DNA from: Methanobrevibacter cuticularis
GTDB taxonomy: Archaea; Methanobacteriota; Methanobacteria; Methanobacteriales; Methanobacteriaceae
Assembly: GCF_001639285.1 (NCBI RefSeq)
Contig: NZ_LWMW01000158.1
Span: 1 to 64,000 of the forward strand
Direction: 5' to 3'
Length of the DNA stretch: 64,000 nt
In this document: one piece after another, positions 9,263 to 19,634 of the stretch
How positions within the stretch are numbered: position 1 is the first letter of the stretch
Layout: the number at the start of each line of letters is the position of its first letter
Notes under the pieces: generated by a model
What the model saw: only the letters and a program-made list of their open reading frames with translations
Databases searched by the model: none
What the model was told of the DNA's origin: nothing
Translations under genes and position numbers: made by a program

Positions 9263-9859
9263 TCACTCATCGATAAGATCTGAAATCTCATCTAAAGAAA
9301 TTTTTCCACTAGCCAATTTTCTAAGTAAATCAGAACCAAACTCTGTTCCTTTTGCTATTAAAGTATCTTCAATATAAAGCATAGTATTTTTATCAGGACC
9401 ATAAATCCAAGATTCATCTCTTCTAATAGCTATTACTCTCATACCCGTCCTATTTGCTAAAAATAGCTCTCCTAAAGATTTATTAGATAGTTCTGATCCA
9501 TGTTGAATTTTCACACTTATTATCATCTTGTCAGATTCTTCCATCACCATTTTAAAAACTGGATGTGGTTTAAATCCTTTAATAACTATGTCAGCTAAGT
9601 CTTTAGCAGCATTAGCTATACTTTCAGCTGCTTCAGCTATTTCAAGAAGTGCTGTTAATTTTTCTGCATCCTCATTTGAACGAGCTGCCACGAGAGATTG
9701 CTTTTTTATTTCATAATTTAAGCTATTTACCTTGTTTTCTAGCTTTGAAACTTCTTTAGCTGCATCTTTACTATTAAAAAGAACGGCAGAATAAGCTAAA
9801 TCTACCATTAGCTCTGATAAATTCTTCATTTCTATTAAAATATCTTTAATGCTTGACAT
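9263..9859 (-). CDS. PhoU-like helical domain plus TrkA-C (RCK-C) domain regulator
   Basis: 198 residues. About 1-100 form PhoU-like antiparallel helices ([18 protein letters not shown], then [16 protein letters not shown]). About 110-175 are a TrkA-C/RCK_C domain ([41 protein letters not shown]). RCK_C domains bind ions or nucleotides such as c-di-AMP and gate transporters. This domain pair next to an MgtE-type permease is a recurring archaeal arrangement, so regulation of the downstream transporter is the likely job. A TAGGAGA site stands before the ATG. The domains are clear; the ligand is unknown. Confidence 0.85.
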   Translation of the reverse strand: MSSIKDILIEMKNLSELMVDLAYSAVLFNSKDAAKEVSKLENKVNSLNYEIKKQSLVAARSNEDAEKLTALLEIAEAAESIANAAKDLADIVIKGFKPHPVFKMVMEESDKMIISVKIQHGSELSNKSLGELFLANRTGMRVIAIRRDESWIYGPDKNTMLYIEDTLIAKGTEFGSDLLRKLASGKISLDEISDLIDE

Positions 9860-10023
9860 TTCTGTCTCCTACCTGTGTTTATTACATCTTCAAGTTAATA
9901 TATTAATAAGTTATTGATTATTATTGATTGTTTTTATTATTAAAATTCCATTCTGCTTATAAAACAATTTATAATATATTAACTTTCATGTATTAATAAA
10001 CTTATCATTAAACTCAATTCTTT

Positions 10024-10112
10024 AAAATGAATTTAACAAAAAGATGAATTAAAGAAAAATGAATTTAACAAAAAGATGAATTACAGAAAAATGAATTTAA
10101 CAAAAAAGTCTC
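10024..10112. repeat. 32-bp tandem repeat, about 2.7 copies
   Basis: Units beginning ATGAATTTAACAAAAA recur at 10027, 10059 and 10091. They lie just downstream of cbiH and upstream of the PhoU/TrkA-C gene, both of which run leftward. Confidence 0.8.
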
Positions 10113-10143
10113 ATTATTTTATCATTGTCTTAATAGTTTTATT

Positions 10144-11205
10144 TTATCTTGTTGCTAAAATACAATGCCTTCTTAATTTTAAAAGTTCTTTTTTCTTGGA
10201 TTTTAAATCTTCTGGATTCTTCAAAATAGTAGGTAATGAATCTTTGATACATTTTATGGTATTTTTTTCATGAATCCATTCACAATCTTCACAACTCCAA
10301 ACATTCTTGTTTTTTATCCATTTTCCTCCAGTTGAGCTATCTCCACAAGGATAAAAAGGGCAATAGCAAAAATCACAATATTGTGGGTCAGAATGGCAGG
10401 GATAATATTCACAAGATTTATTTAAACCAGTTGGTGTTTCCATATCTAAATATTTTGTATAGAAATCATTAGCTAATGGATGAATTGGTGCTTTGACAAC
10501 ATAACCTCGTGGAGTAATCATATATCCATCATATTCATAAGTTAAGGAATTACCTATAATCAATGTAGTAGACATATTAATTTCATCTTCATCAAGCTGG
10601 TTTAGAGTTATAATTTTAGTTTTTGAAGGGTTTTGAGTACTGTCTACAATTCCAATTAAAGTAGTTGGGTCTTTCAATTCATTTAATATTTCTTGAAAAC
10701 GTTTAAAAGGTTTTTTTCGTGTTTTGCTAATTGGATTATAAATAGCTATTATAAAATCAGCTTTAATTGCATATTCAATTTTTTTTTCAATTTCAGAAAG
10801 AGGAGTTAATATATCACTTAAACTAATAGCTGCAAAATCATGTAATGGTGCTCCAAGCAAAGATGCTGAATAATTAAGGGATGTTACTCCTGGAAAAACT
10901 TTAAGTTTTATTCCATCATATTTACCAATAAGTTGAAACATGAGATTGGCCATTCCATAAACTCCAGGATCTCCAGAGCTAACTAAAGCAACATTCTTCC
11001 CCTCAAGACTTTTGGATATAGCAAGCTCCCCTCTTGCAATTTCATCCCCCATACCTTTCTTAAAGACTTCTTTTTTCTCTATTAAGTCAGCTATTGAATT
11101 TATATATTTTTTATAACCAATGACAACATCAGATTCTTCTAAAGCTTTGAGTGCTGAAATAGTTATATTTTCTCTGTTTGGACCAATTCCAATAATATTA
11201 ATCAT
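10144..11205 (-). CDS. cbiH: Cobalt-precorrin-3 C17-methyltransferase with Cys-rich C-terminal extension
   Basis: Residues 1 to about 250 are a tetrapyrrole methylase: MINIIGIGP at the start, VVIGYKKYI, KKGMGDEIARGELAI and NVALVSSGDPGVYGMA (SAM-binding loop) identify CbiH/CobJ, which methylates C17 and contracts the corrin ring in the anaerobic cobalamin pathway. The remaining about 95 residues are an added Cys-rich domain: CEYYPCHSDPQYCDFCYC, PFYPCGD, WSCEDCEWIH, likely a small metal- or cluster-binding module. A GGTGA site precedes the ATG. Other cobamide genes in the window (cbiG, cbiB, cbiX-like) are scattered rather than in one operon. The methylase call is firm; the role of the extension is unknown. 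Confidence 0.92.
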   Translation of the reverse strand: MINIIGIGPNRENITISALKALEESDVVIGYKKYINSIADLIEKKEVFKKGMGDEIARGELAISKSLEGKNVALVSSGDPGVYGMANLMFQLIGKYDGIKLKVFPGVTSLNYSASLLGAPLHDFAAISLSDILTPLSEIEKKIEYAIKADFIIAIYNPISKTRKKPFKRFQEILNELKDPTTLIGIVDSTQNPSKTKIITLNQLDEDEINMSTTLIIGNSLTYEYDGYMITPRGYVVKAPIHPLANDFYTKYLDMETPTGLNKSCEYYPCHSDPQYCDFCYCPFYPCGDSSTGGKWIKNKNVWSCEDCEWIHEKNTIKCIKDSLPTILKNPEDLKSKKKELLKLRRHCILATR

Positions 11206-11252
11206 CAGTTCACCAACAAATATGATAGAAATCTAGAAATATTCATTAGAAA

Positions 11253-11753
11253 TTATTGATTATATAATTTCAAGATAGATATTATCTTAATAGTTGTTAC
11301 ATTAACTTCAATACCAGAATCAGTACGAACAGCTGAAGCTGACGCTTTTACTTCATAATCTGGGATTTGAGATAGGATAATTTGACCTTTAGTTGCATTA
11401 GGTGAAGAATAACACAAAGCCGTTATATTAACATCAAGTTTTTCATCATTTTGGCTGTTATAAGTCGTTATAGTGGTGTTATTAAGATCTACACCATCTA
11501 CCTTTGCAAGGGACGTTATCTTATCGGCTACATCGGCCATGTTTGTTATGTTTATTTGGTTTGGATCCTTAAGAAGGATGCTATCAATATTTTCAGGACT
11601 AAATATTCCTGAAATGATTTCAATCTGTAAATCAATAAGTCCTTTAACATCTGGAGCTTCAGAAGTTATAATTGTATATGAGCTAAGAAGCCCAGCTTCA
11701 AAAAATCCTATAAAAAGTAAGATAATAAGTATAGCTTTAAGTATTTTTGGCAT
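11253..11753 (-). CDS. Small membrane-anchored or secreted protein, unknown function
   Basis: 166 residues, not recognised. It begins MPKILKAILIILLFIGFFEA, an uncleaved anchor or signal peptide, and continues as a soluble domain with Asn/Thr-rich strands (DLNNTTITTYN, KLDVNITALCYSS, GIEVNVTTIKII). A single Cys is at about 113. The site TAGGTGATTTT directly before the ATG supports the start. It lies 47 bases upstream of cbiH on the same strand, so co-transcription is possible, but nothing in it suggests a cobamide role. It may be a Methanobacteriales-specific extracytoplasmic protein. Confidence 0.7.
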   Translation of the reverse strand: MPKILKAILIILLFIGFFEAGLLSSYTIITSEAPDVKGLIDLQIEIISGIFSPENIDSILLKDPNQINITNMADVADKITSLAKVDGVDLNNTTITTYNSQNDEKLDVNITALCYSSPNATKGQIILSQIPDYEVKASASAVRTDSGIEVNVTTIKIISILKLYNQ

Positions 11754-12165
11754 AAAATCACCTAATAAGATTTAAGATCTCTCATAAATTTAATATTTAT
11801 TAATTAAATAAGAATATATTCAAAATATAATACTTTTTAAAATAATAATCTTATTAATAGTTTTTTAAAATAATGACCCTATCAATATTTTAAAATAATA
11901 TAAGAATATATGAACATTGAAATATTATAATAAATTTTTAAAAATTATTTTAATTAGAATAAAATTAAAATAACATATGAATAATATTATAGTTATATTT
12001 ATTTTTTATAATAAAATTAACTATTAATTAATTAATAATTTGTTTGAATTAAGTTAAAAATATAAACTAAAAAAAGTATATTAAATATAATTAATTCTCT
12101 TAATATGAAAAATATAATTAATTTTCTTAATATGAACAATATAATTAGTACTGAACTAGATATGT
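11754..12165. other. Intergenic, 412 bp, promoter region of divergent genes
   Basis: Between the divergent small anchored-protein gene and the polymerase D small-subunit gene. It is nearly pure A/T. Just before the polymerase gene a 28-base segment (ATTAATTCTCTTAATATGAA and ATTAATTTTCTTAATATGAA) occurs twice, at about 12087 and 12115. No RNA gene or further frame is visible. Confidence 0.5.
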
Positions 12166-14187
12166 ATGACAACAAAAATTCTTTTTAAATTTGCTGAAAA
12201 GGGTATTAACTTATCACCAGAAGCTTATGAAAAAATAAACAGTTTAGAAGATCCTTTAGACTTTTCATCTTCCTTAATTGTGAAACTAAAAAGTCAAGAA
12301 TTTTCTGAAAAAGATTTAATGTCGTTGAATGACAGTATTGTTGAGGAATTCATAAAAATCCTAGGATTAGATCAATCCAAGAAGACTGAATCCAAATCAC
12401 AAAAAGGCTTATTTACTTATGATAAAGAGAATAATAAAAATAATCAATTTGAAACAAATGAAAAAGATATAAATAGTAATATAAATGCAGATTATGAAGA
12501 AAAAATAAGAGTTGAACCAAATACTATAAACTCCCATACAAAAACAAAAATAAGCTCTGAAATAAAAGAAAGTAGAAAAACAGCCAATAAATATAAGAAA
12601 CCAGATAGTTGTAAAAATATTACATTGAAAAATGAATACAAAAAACATAATAACTCTGAAAACATTACATTAAAACCTGATAACTCTGAAAACATTGCAC
12701 TAAAACCTGATAACTCTGAAAACATTGCACTAAAACCTGATAACTCTAAAAATATTGCACTAAAACCTGATAACTCTGAAAACATTGCACTAAAACCTGA
12801 TAACTCTAAAAATATTGCACTAAAACCTGATAACTCTAAAAATATTGCACTAAAACCTGATAACTCTGAAAACATTACATTAAAACCTGATAACTCTGAA
12901 AACATTACATTAAAAAATGAATACAAAAAATCTGATCCTGACAAATTTAAAAGAAATTTAACATCACATGATGTTGATTTTGATTTTAAAATTATACAAG
13001 ATACTAGTAAAAAATCTTACACCAGTGGTGAAATTGGAAATTTAATTGCTTATTTTAAAAGTAGATATAGTAAAATATCAAATATTCTTTCAAAAAGGCC
13101 TGAACTAAAAGCTTATCAGAAAATAAATGATATTGAAGAAGGTGCAAGAGATTTAAATGTTATTGTAATGGTTAGAGATATTAGAGCTACGAAAAATGGT
13201 CACAAAATCGTTGAATTTGAGGATGAAACTGGAGAAATCAACGTTCTCTTTCACAAAGATAATCAAGAATTATTCAAAGCTTCAGAAAAACTTGTTAAAG
13301 ATGAAATAATTGGTTTAATAGCTGAAAAAAAAGGTACTTTGAATGTAGCTACCAGGATAATTAACCCAGGAGTTCCAAGAATTCCGAGAAAAGAAATGGA
13401 TTTTGCAGCAGTTTTTACATCTGATATTCACATTGGAAGCTTAACATTTTTAGAAGATGCCTTTGTAAGATTTACAGAGTGGATAAATGGTGATTTTGGA
13501 AGTGAAGAACAAAGAAATATAGCTAAAGATGTTAAATATCTAATTGTAGCTGGAGATATTGTGGACGGAATTGGTATTTATCCAAATCAAGATAAAGAAT
13601 TAGCTATTAAGGATATCACAGAACAATATGATGAAGCAGCACGACTACTTGGAAATATTAGGGGTGACGTCAAAATAATAATAACTCCTGGAAACCACGA
13701 CGCCTCAAGAGTAGCTGAACCACAACCTGCAGTTCCTGAAAAATATGCAAAGTCTCTTTATGAATTAAATAATGTTGAATTTGTAAGTAATCCTGCAGTT
13801 GTTAGTTTAGATGGGTGGAATACATTAATTTATCATGGACGTGGTTTTGATGATTTAGCTATGACAATTAAAGGATTCTCACATGAAAAAAATGATCTTA
13901 TCATGGAAGAATTACTAAATAAAAGACATCTTGCCCCAATTTATGGTGAAAGAACTCCACTTGCTTCAGAATTAGAAGATCATTTAGTTATTGATAACAT
14001 TCCAGATATTTTCCACACAGGCCATGTTCATATAAATACATACAAACATTATAACGGAGTTCATATGATTAATTCTGGAACATTCCAGACCCAGACTGAA
14101 TTTCAAAAGATTTATAATATCGTTCCAACATGTGCTGAAGTTCCTGTGCTTCATAAAGGAGTTTATAAACAATTAAAATTCATTTAA
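12166..14187 (+). CDS. polB: DNA polymerase D small subunit (DP1) with proofreading-type phosphoesterase
   Basis: 673 residues; small subunit of the euryarchaeal replicative polymerase PolD, with an Mre11-like 3'-5' exonuclease domain. Order: N-terminal helical domain (1 to about 110), a long low-complexity linker, an OB fold (about 315-395: [20 protein letters not shown]), and a calcineurin-type phosphoesterase with SDIHIGS (Asp420, His422), [18 protein letters not shown] (His511) and HTGHVHINT (His620, His622). All expected metal ligands are present. The linker contains nine tandem decapeptides (residues 163-252), which make the protein longer than most DP1s. No clear ribosome binding site precedes the ATG. 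The gene is transcribed alone, about 4 kb from orc1/cdc6. Confidence 0.95.
   Translation: MTTKILFKFAEKGINLSPEAYEKINSLEDPLDFSSSLIVKLKSQEFSEKDLMSLNDSIVEEFIKILGLDQSKKTESKSQKGLFTYDKENNKNNQFETNEKDINSNINADYEEKIRVEPNTINSHTKTKISSEIKESRKTANKYKKPDSCKNITLKNEYKKHNNSENITLKPDNSENIALKPDNSENIALKPDNSKNIALKPDNSENIALKPDNSKNIALKPDNSKNIALKPDNSENITLKPDNSENITLKNEYKKSDPDKFKRNLTSHDVDFDFKIIQDTSKKSYTSGEIGNLIAYFKSRYSKISNILSKRPELKAYQKINDIEEGARDLNVIVMVRDIRATKNGHKIVEFEDETGEINVLFHKDNQELFKASEKLVKDEIIGLIAEKKGTLNVATRIINPGVPRIPRKEMDFAAVFTSDIHIGSLTFLEDAFVRFTEWINGDFGSEEQRNIAKDVKYLIVAGDIVDGIGIYPNQDKELAIKDITEQYDEAARLLGNIRGDVKIIITPGNHDASRVAEPQPAVPEKYAKSLYELNNVEFVSNPAVVSLDGWNTLIYHGRGFDDLAMTIKGFSHEKNDLIMEELLNKRHLAPIYGERTPLASELEDHLVIDNIPDIFHTGHVHINTYKHYNGVHMINSGTFQTQTEFQKIYNIVPTCAEVPVLHKGVYKQLKFI
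12652..12921 (+). repeat. 30-bp in-frame tandem repeat (9 units) inside DP1
   Basis: Nine consecutive 30-base units encode variants of [10 protein letters not shown] (Glu/Lys and Ala/Thr alternate). They are flanked on both sides by the sequence [10 protein letters not shown], as if an insertion or expansion had split a short duplicated segment. The unit length keeps the frame. It lies in the linker, away from the catalytic residues. Confidence 0.95.
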
Positions 14188-14313
14188 TTTACTAAATTCA
14201 TTTATTTGTTAAATTTAGACACTGCATTAGTTAATAGCTAATAAAATTAATAAATTTATATTATATTTAGAAAGAAGTTATTTTTATTTAAATTAATGAA
14301 TGTGAGGAATATA

Positions 14314-14886
14314 ATGAAAAATGATATTAAAGCCTTAGTTGATGTATCAAAATATTTATTTGAAAGAAAATTGGTTTCTGGTAAAGCTGGAAATATAAGT
14401 TCAAGATTTAAAAATGATGAAATAGAAATAATAGCTATTACTCCAACGATGATTTCTTTGGGTAATTTAAAAGAAGAAGATGTTGTTTTGGTTGATATTG
14501 ATGGTAATAGCTTAACTAAAGGAACCCCTTCATCTGAAGTTAATCTTCATCTAAATATTTACAAAAAGCGAAAAGATGTTAATGGAATAGTTCACACTCA
14601 TTCACCATTTGCCACAGGTTTTTCTTTTTCAAACAAGAAGATAAAAAGATTAGAAGGTTTTGGTAAGATAAAAAATCCTTATTTAATTGATGTTGAGTAT
14701 AAAAAACCTGGAAGTGATGATTTAGCTATTAGTGTAGCTAAAGCATTGGCAGATGAAGATGTTCTAATACTTAAAAAACATGGTGTGTTATCTACAGGTT
14801 CTAATATAGAAGAAGCTTGTTTATTAGCTGAATTTGTTGAAGACATGGCTAAGACTCAGTTTATTTCTAATATGCTAAGATTATGA
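14314..14886 (+). CDS. Class II aldolase/adducin-family protein (fuculose-phosphate aldolase-like)
   Basis: About 190 residues, the usual size of this family. Visible motifs are KLVSGKAGNISSRF (phosphate loop), TPSSEVNLHLNIY (catalytic Glu), GIVHTHSPFATGF (two Zn-binding His) and LILKKHGVLSTG (third His). The family splits or forms sugar phosphates; the Methanocaldococcus member is reported to act as L-fuculose-1-phosphate aldolase, a possible source of lactaldehyde for coenzyme F420. The frame can start at ATG 14296, but ATG 14314 has GTGAGG 6 bases upstream and gives the family N-terminus, so I prefer it. Standalone gene; exact substrate not visible. Confidence 0.85.
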   Translation: MKNDIKALVDVSKYLFERKLVSGKAGNISSRFKNDEIEIIAITPTMISLGNLKEEDVVLVDIDGNSLTKGTPSSEVNLHLNIYKKRKDVNGIVHTHSPFATGFSFSNKKIKRLEGFGKIKNPYLIDVEYKKPGSDDLAISVAKALADEDVLILKKHGVLSTGSNIEEACLLAEFVEDMAKTQFISNMLRL

Positions 14887-15098
14887 AGTTCAATTTAATC
14901 AAAACTTCTATTGTAAAAATTTAAAAATTATGATCTTGTATTTACAATCCTAAATAAAATAAAAAAAATAATTAAAAATAAAAAAATTAGATTGATATCA
15001 ATTTATAACTCGAAATAAAATAAAAAAATAATTAAAACTAATTAGTAGATGAAAAACTAAAATTAATAGATGAAAATGATTGTAAAAACTAGATAAAA

Positions 15099-15356
15099 TT
15101 AATTAGCCTTAATAGATTCTAATTTACTTAAAATCTCCCAAATCAAGGTTCTTGCATGAATTGGTATGTTTGGATCATTACTAATTTCATCTAATATTAA
15201 AATAACTGAACTTACTCTAACAGTTTCATCTTGTTCTGTATCATTTAAAAGTTCATTAGATTCATCAGCAGCTCTCCTAATATTACGTGGAACGCTTGGG
15301 TTTTCCATGATATGTTTTAATATCTCAGAAACTTCATTAAAAATATTATTGCTCAT
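15099..15356 (-). CDS. UPF0147 family protein
   Basis: An 85-residue all-helical archaeal protein of the UPF0147 family: [20 protein letters not shown] followed by [18 protein letters not shown]. No biochemical role is known to me. The frame also opens at TTG 15371, but that codon lies in the ribosome binding site TTTGGAGGATT; ATG 15356, 8 bases after GGAGG, is the real start. It is monocistronic, between the aldolase-like gene and cbiG. Confidence 0.85.
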   Translation of the reverse strand: MSNNIFNEVSEILKHIMENPSVPRNIRRAADESNELLNDTEQDETVRVSSVILILDEISNDPNIPIHARTLIWEILSKLESIKAN

Positions 15357-15657
15357 GATATAATCCTCCAAAAAAATTAAAATAAATATTACAATAAAAA
15401 TAGTAAAATTTAGTTATAAATATATATTACATCAAGCTATTTAAATAGCTTTTGGTAATTTTTAGTAATCTTGATGTTTTTATAATATAAGCTCATTTTG
15501 TATTATTACTTTTTAGACATTAGCTTTTTAAAATTAGCTTTTTAAAAAATATAATGTGGAAAAAATTTCTTAAAAATAAAGATATTGAAAATTTTCTTAA
15601 AATTAAAAATATTTTTAATTCTTGAATTAAAAAAGTTTTAGATATAGAATTCAATAG

Positions 15658-16725
15658 CTATTGTGAACTAGCCACAGCCACTGTTACACCATCAATAGCT
15701 ATTTTTTTGTGAATTATCTTTGAATTAACTCCTGATACAATTAAAGCACTTGGTTCACAAACCCCAGGTATATCAAATTTTTTATTTACAAATTCTGAAA
15801 AAGAAATATCAGAACTATCTAAATTCTTAATTTCATCTGTATTTACTATTTTAAGTGGTTTATTAAAAGTTTTAGATGCTTCAATTATACCTTTCTCGTT
15901 TTTTTTCATTTCTACTGTTGCCAAGTAATCAATTCTTTCAATTGGAAGGTTTAAAGTGTCCATGACTTTTTCAATAGCTATCATTACTTTTTCTTTAGAA
16001 ATTCCTGCACGAGCTCCAATACCAACAACTATTTTTTTTTGATTTAAAAAAAGTAAATTATCATTAAAAATAGCTATTATCTCATCTGAAACATTGTTCA
16101 AGGCTAACTTGTCAATGTTTTCTATTGTATTATCATTGTTTTTTAGGTCTAGGATTTCAAGTGTATTATTTTTTAAATAATTGTTTAAATCATCTATATA
16201 ATTATTAACGCTTGATTGTGAATTATTCAAATTATTAAGTAACAAATAAACTTTCTCATCTTCTAAAATAGCTTTATTAAAAATTAAAATATCTTTAGGG
16301 TTTTTTATTCTCCAATGATATTTATTAGCTAAAGTATCAATCCCTATTTTCCCATTAATATCTGTAGCTGTTGTTATAATTTCTTGTATATCTAGAAGTT
16401 TAGCTATTTTCTTAGAAAGTTCATTAGCTCCTCCAAGGTGGCCTGATAATAAGCTTATTACATATTTTCCATTATCGTCCATTGATAAAATAGCTGGGTC
16501 TGAATATTTATCTTGTAGTTTACTGCAAATACTCCTAATAAGTATTCCTGTGGCCATTATTCCAATTATTGCATCATATTCATTAAAAATATGATTAATG
16601 TGAGTTTTTATATTTTTATGGACGGTCTTTACATCCATAATTGTAGGATCATCTTCTAATAATGTTTTTATTTTAGATGATAATTCTTTTCCTTTTTTAG
16701 ATACTGATAAAATAGCTATTTTCAT
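15658..16725 (-). CDS. cbiG: Cobalt-precorrin-5A hydrolase CbiG
   Basis: About 355 residues, typical for CbiG, which opens the delta-lactone ring and releases acetaldehyde in the anaerobic cobalamin pathway. The N-terminal domain has MKIAILSVSKKGKELSSKI and YDAIIGIMATGILIRSI, then LLSGHLGGANELSKKIA. The C-terminal domain has KKIVVGIGARAGISKEKV (usually GIGCRRG) and VCEPSALI. The middle linker (about 180-220) is Asn-rich and poorly conserved. The frame starts at ATG 16743, but ATG 16725 opens the family's usual N-terminus after TGTGGTAAG and is preferred. The stop codon region overlaps an ATAGCTAT palindrome. Confidence 0.9.
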   Translation of the reverse strand: MKIAILSVSKKGKELSSKIKTLLEDDPTIMDVKTVHKNIKTHINHIFNEYDAIIGIMATGILIRSICSKLQDKYSDPAILSMDDNGKYVISLLSGHLGGANELSKKIAKLLDIQEIITTATDINGKIGIDTLANKYHWRIKNPKDILIFNKAILEDEKVYLLLNNLNNSQSSVNNYIDDLNNYLKNNTLEILDLKNNDNTIENIDKLALNNVSDEIIAIFNDNLLFLNQKKIVVGIGARAGISKEKVMIAIEKVMDTLNLPIERIDYLATVEMKKNEKGIIEASKTFNKPLKIVNTDEIKNLDSSDISFSEFVNKKFDIPGVCEPSALIVSGVNSKIIHKKIAIDGVTVAVASSQ

Positions 16726-16934
16726 CTTACCACAGCATATCATTATTTATAAATTATTAAAATATAATAAAAATGCACTTAAAATATAATTAAAATGTAC
16801 TTAAAATATAATTTAGAAAATGAAATTTAATATAATAAAAAATATTAAAAGGATAAAATAACAAGAAACTTAACCTAAAAAATGTATTTTTTATTAATAT
16901 TGAAGACCTTTTATCTTTTTTTATTAAGTTAAAA

Positions 16935-18086
16935 TCATGTAGAATATAAAGCGTGTTCTAAAATATCATTATCACATTGAAGAGATATTATATTTGTTCT
17001 TCCTTTACCTCGTCCCCTAGATATAGTGTTGGTTGATATTATTCCTAGCATCTCTAGTTCATTTATAAAATCAAAAATTCTTCGGTATGACACTGAATCT
17101 CCTTTTGAAACTTCCTCATACATCTCATAGAGCTTTCCAGAAGTAATCTCTTCTTTATCCATTGTTAACTTTAAAATAGCTTCTAATACTCGTTGTTGTT
17201 GGACTGGTAGTGTCATGATAAGGTCTGTTATTTTATTATGTTCAATTTTATCCTTAGCTTCTCTAACAAGAGCACCATAAACTATATTAGATTCTTTTTC
17301 ATCTGCTAATTCTCCAGCTGTTCTTAAAAGATCAAGAGCATATCTAGCGTCTCCTTCTTCCTTGGCAGCCATAGCTGCACAAAGAGGTATAACATCATTT
17401 TCTAAGGAATCATTGATAAAAGAAAGATCAGATCTCTCTTGCAATATATCAACAAGTTGTTGAGCACCATAAGGTGGAAAAACAATTTCTCTATCTCTAA
17501 AACTACTCATCACTCTAGATTTTATGAATTTTTTAAAATCAACATAATTACTAATTGATAATATTGAAACGTTATCTGTTCTAGTTAAAGTGTAAAGAAT
17601 CCCATCTCCATCATTTTTAAGAAGAATATCTATCTCATCTAAAACAACTATTAGAATCATGTTCTTTCCAAAAGCAGTTTTCTTGAAAATATCTCTAAAT
17701 GTATTTACTACTTCTGCTTTTGTCCATCCCCTATAAGGAACATCTCTACCCATCTGTTGGCATAGTTTAGCTATTACCTGGTATTCTGTAGTATAATCTG
17801 TACAACGAATATATTCCGTTCTTATATAAACATCTTTACTACTTGTAGCTTCTTTCAATTGATTCATAGCAAATTTAGCTGCTGCTGTTTTTCCAGTTCC
17901 TGTTTTTCCATAAATTGTAACATCAGAAGGAGTTACATTATTCAATGCTTCGATCCAATATTTAGCAATTGATGTTATTTGTTCGTCGCGGTGTGGTAAG
18001 TGTTCAGGTAAAAACCTATGATCTAAAAATTGTTTATCTTTAAAAACTGATCCCCTATCCGCTAAATTATCGAAAATATTACTCAT
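16935..18086 (-). CDS. cdc6: Orc1/Cdc6 replication initiator
   Basis: 383 residues. AAA+ ATPase with Walker A GKTGTGKT (60-67) and Walker [10 protein letters not shown] (Asp150, Glu151), a sensor 2 region ([19 protein letters not shown]) and a C-terminal winged helix (about 290-383) that reads origin boxes. It binds origin recognition boxes and loads MCM. The frame extends upstream to 18206, but ATG 18086 follows TTGGTGGGGAC and matches the family N-terminus. Its 5' side faces 1.9 kb of gene-free DNA with repeated box-like elements, the classic position of an archaeal oriC. Only one initiator gene is in the window. Confidence 0.95.
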   Translation of the reverse strand: MSNIFDNLADRGSVFKDKQFLDHRFLPEHLPHRDEQITSIAKYWIEALNNVTPSDVTIYGKTGTGKTAAAKFAMNQLKEATSSKDVYIRTEYIRCTDYTTEYQVIAKLCQQMGRDVPYRGWTKAEVVNTFRDIFKKTAFGKNMILIVVLDEIDILLKNDGDGILYTLTRTDNVSILSISNYVDFKKFIKSRVMSSFRDREIVFPPYGAQQLVDILQERSDLSFINDSLENDVIPLCAAMAAKEEGDARYALDLLRTAGELADEKESNIVYGALVREAKDKIEHNKITDLIMTLPVQQQRVLEAILKLTMDKEEITSGKLYEMYEEVSKGDSVSYRRIFDFINELEMLGIISTNTISRGRGKGRTNIISLQCDNDILEHALYST

Positions 18087-19262
18087 AAAGTCCCCACCAA
18101 TATGTTTAAACTTTAAAATTGATTCAAAAGCTAATTTACCAAATATTTTATTATGTAAATAAATATTTGTTATGTAAATAAATATTTTTAGCTTTAAATA
18201 ATTCAATTTGTTAAATTACGATTAAATATACAAATATTTATAAGATAATCACAGATAAGATTATATATAATCAATTTAAATGTGGAAATAAATTAATTAT
18301 ATATAATCAATTGAATAATCATTGCAATTAAAATTATAATAAAATATCAAATACACGTCAATATTAAATACACATCTATACTAAAAATAATTAATAAATA
18401 TTATCATTAAATACTTTTTTAATGATTCTTATTTTATACAAACTCTTTTATTTCTAAATAAGATAAATGAATATTTAAATGAATATTTGAATGAAATTAT
18501 CAATTAAAAAAGGTCTTTTTTAACATGACTTTCAAGTGTATCTTATGCTTCCAGTGTATTTATTAAAATTACTATAGATAAATGTATTTATTAAAAAAAC
18601 AAGTGAAGTTATGATTTTTTATTAAATGATATGAATATTGATTTAAATTGAGGTAATTGACTTAATTTAATAATCAAATCTTAAAAATCATTGGTACTGT
18701 TTAAATTAATTTTTTAATATGTTATTTATATTATAAATTAGTATTTAACTCATTAACAATATTTTAGTGGAAAATATATTGAAAAGAATAATTTAAAATA
18801 ATATAATGTTTAATTGGTCTATAAATATTTATATTATTCATATCTAATAAGCTTTTTTTAATATAATAAATATAATTTTAAATAAATAAATAATAGCACT
18901 AAAATAAATTTTTAAATGAAAAAGCTATAATTTCCGTTTAAAATTAGACATGGATTTCAAGTGTAATTATCATATTTCTATTATAGATTTTTTTGTTTTT
19001 GATAGGATATATCATTAATAAGCTAAAAAATATTCAATTTGATATCATTAATATTTAGTTAATATGATAAATTTCTACTATTTCATGAAAATAATGAATT
19101 TCTAAAATATGAATTCATTTAATTATTAATATGTAATTAAAAAATAATTGAATTAAAAAATAAAAATTCTGTCAAAAAATAAAAGAAAATAAAATATATA
19201 AAATTTAAATATTTTATAAACACGTTTATAATATATATTAATGTGTAAAAAATTTAGAAGTT

Positions 19263-19284
19263 AGAGGTGCATTGCAAGTGAAAA
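19263..19284 (+). promoter_or_regulatory. ORB-like element 1
   Basis: AGAGGTGCATTGCAAGTGAAAA: a G-rich left end (AGAGGTG) followed by the CAAGTG core. It shares 18 of 22 bases with element 2, which starts 47 bases further on. Probable Orc1/Cdc6 binding site. Confidence 0.65.
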
Positions 19285-19309
19285 GAAAATTTCATTGAAG
19301 TTATTTTGA

Positions 19310-19337
19310 AGGGGTGTATTGCAAGTGAAAAACCCCT
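19310..19337 (+). promoter_or_regulatory. ORB-like element 2, bracketed by an inverted repeat
   Basis: AGGGGTGTATTGCAAGTGAA in the same orientation as element 1, with the G-run typical of full-length ORBs. The end bases AGGGGT (19310-19315) pair with ACCCCT (19332-19337), so the box also sits in a potential stem. Confidence 0.65.
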
Positions 19338-19611
19338 GATTTTTCAATTTGTTCTTTTTTGAAATTGATAAATATTAACAAAGTTTAATAAAATTAAAAC
19401 GTTTATAATAAATTAAATTAAGTATTATTGAATAATAACTAATAAATATTGAATTAAATACTAATAATAAAATAAAATGTGTTGTAAAAACTATAAATTA
19501 ATTTAATTATGTCTTTAATCAATTATTAACCTTAAAAACACAGGAGTATAATATTCTTCAAGTGTATTCAGTTGCAATATATGTCTTCATTCTTAATAAA
19601 CCTGATTATAT

Positions 19612-19634
19612 CTTTCACTTGAAATATACCTCTC
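19612..19634 (-). promoter_or_regulatory. ORB-like element 3, inverted
   Basis: Read on the minus strand this is GAGAGGTATATTTCAAGTGA plus AAG, matching elements 1 and 2 but pointing toward them across an AT-rich stretch. Opposed boxes flanking an unwinding region are the usual archaeal origin layout. Confidence 0.65.

Noticed and set aside
12492-12944. Minus-strand frame with ELSGFSAMF repeats
   Set aside because: Shadow of the in-frame decapeptide repeat of DP1.
18087-18206. N-terminal extension of Orc1/Cdc6
   Set aside because: The extra 40 residues are translated AT-rich leader; a ribosome binding site and the family start point to ATG 18086.
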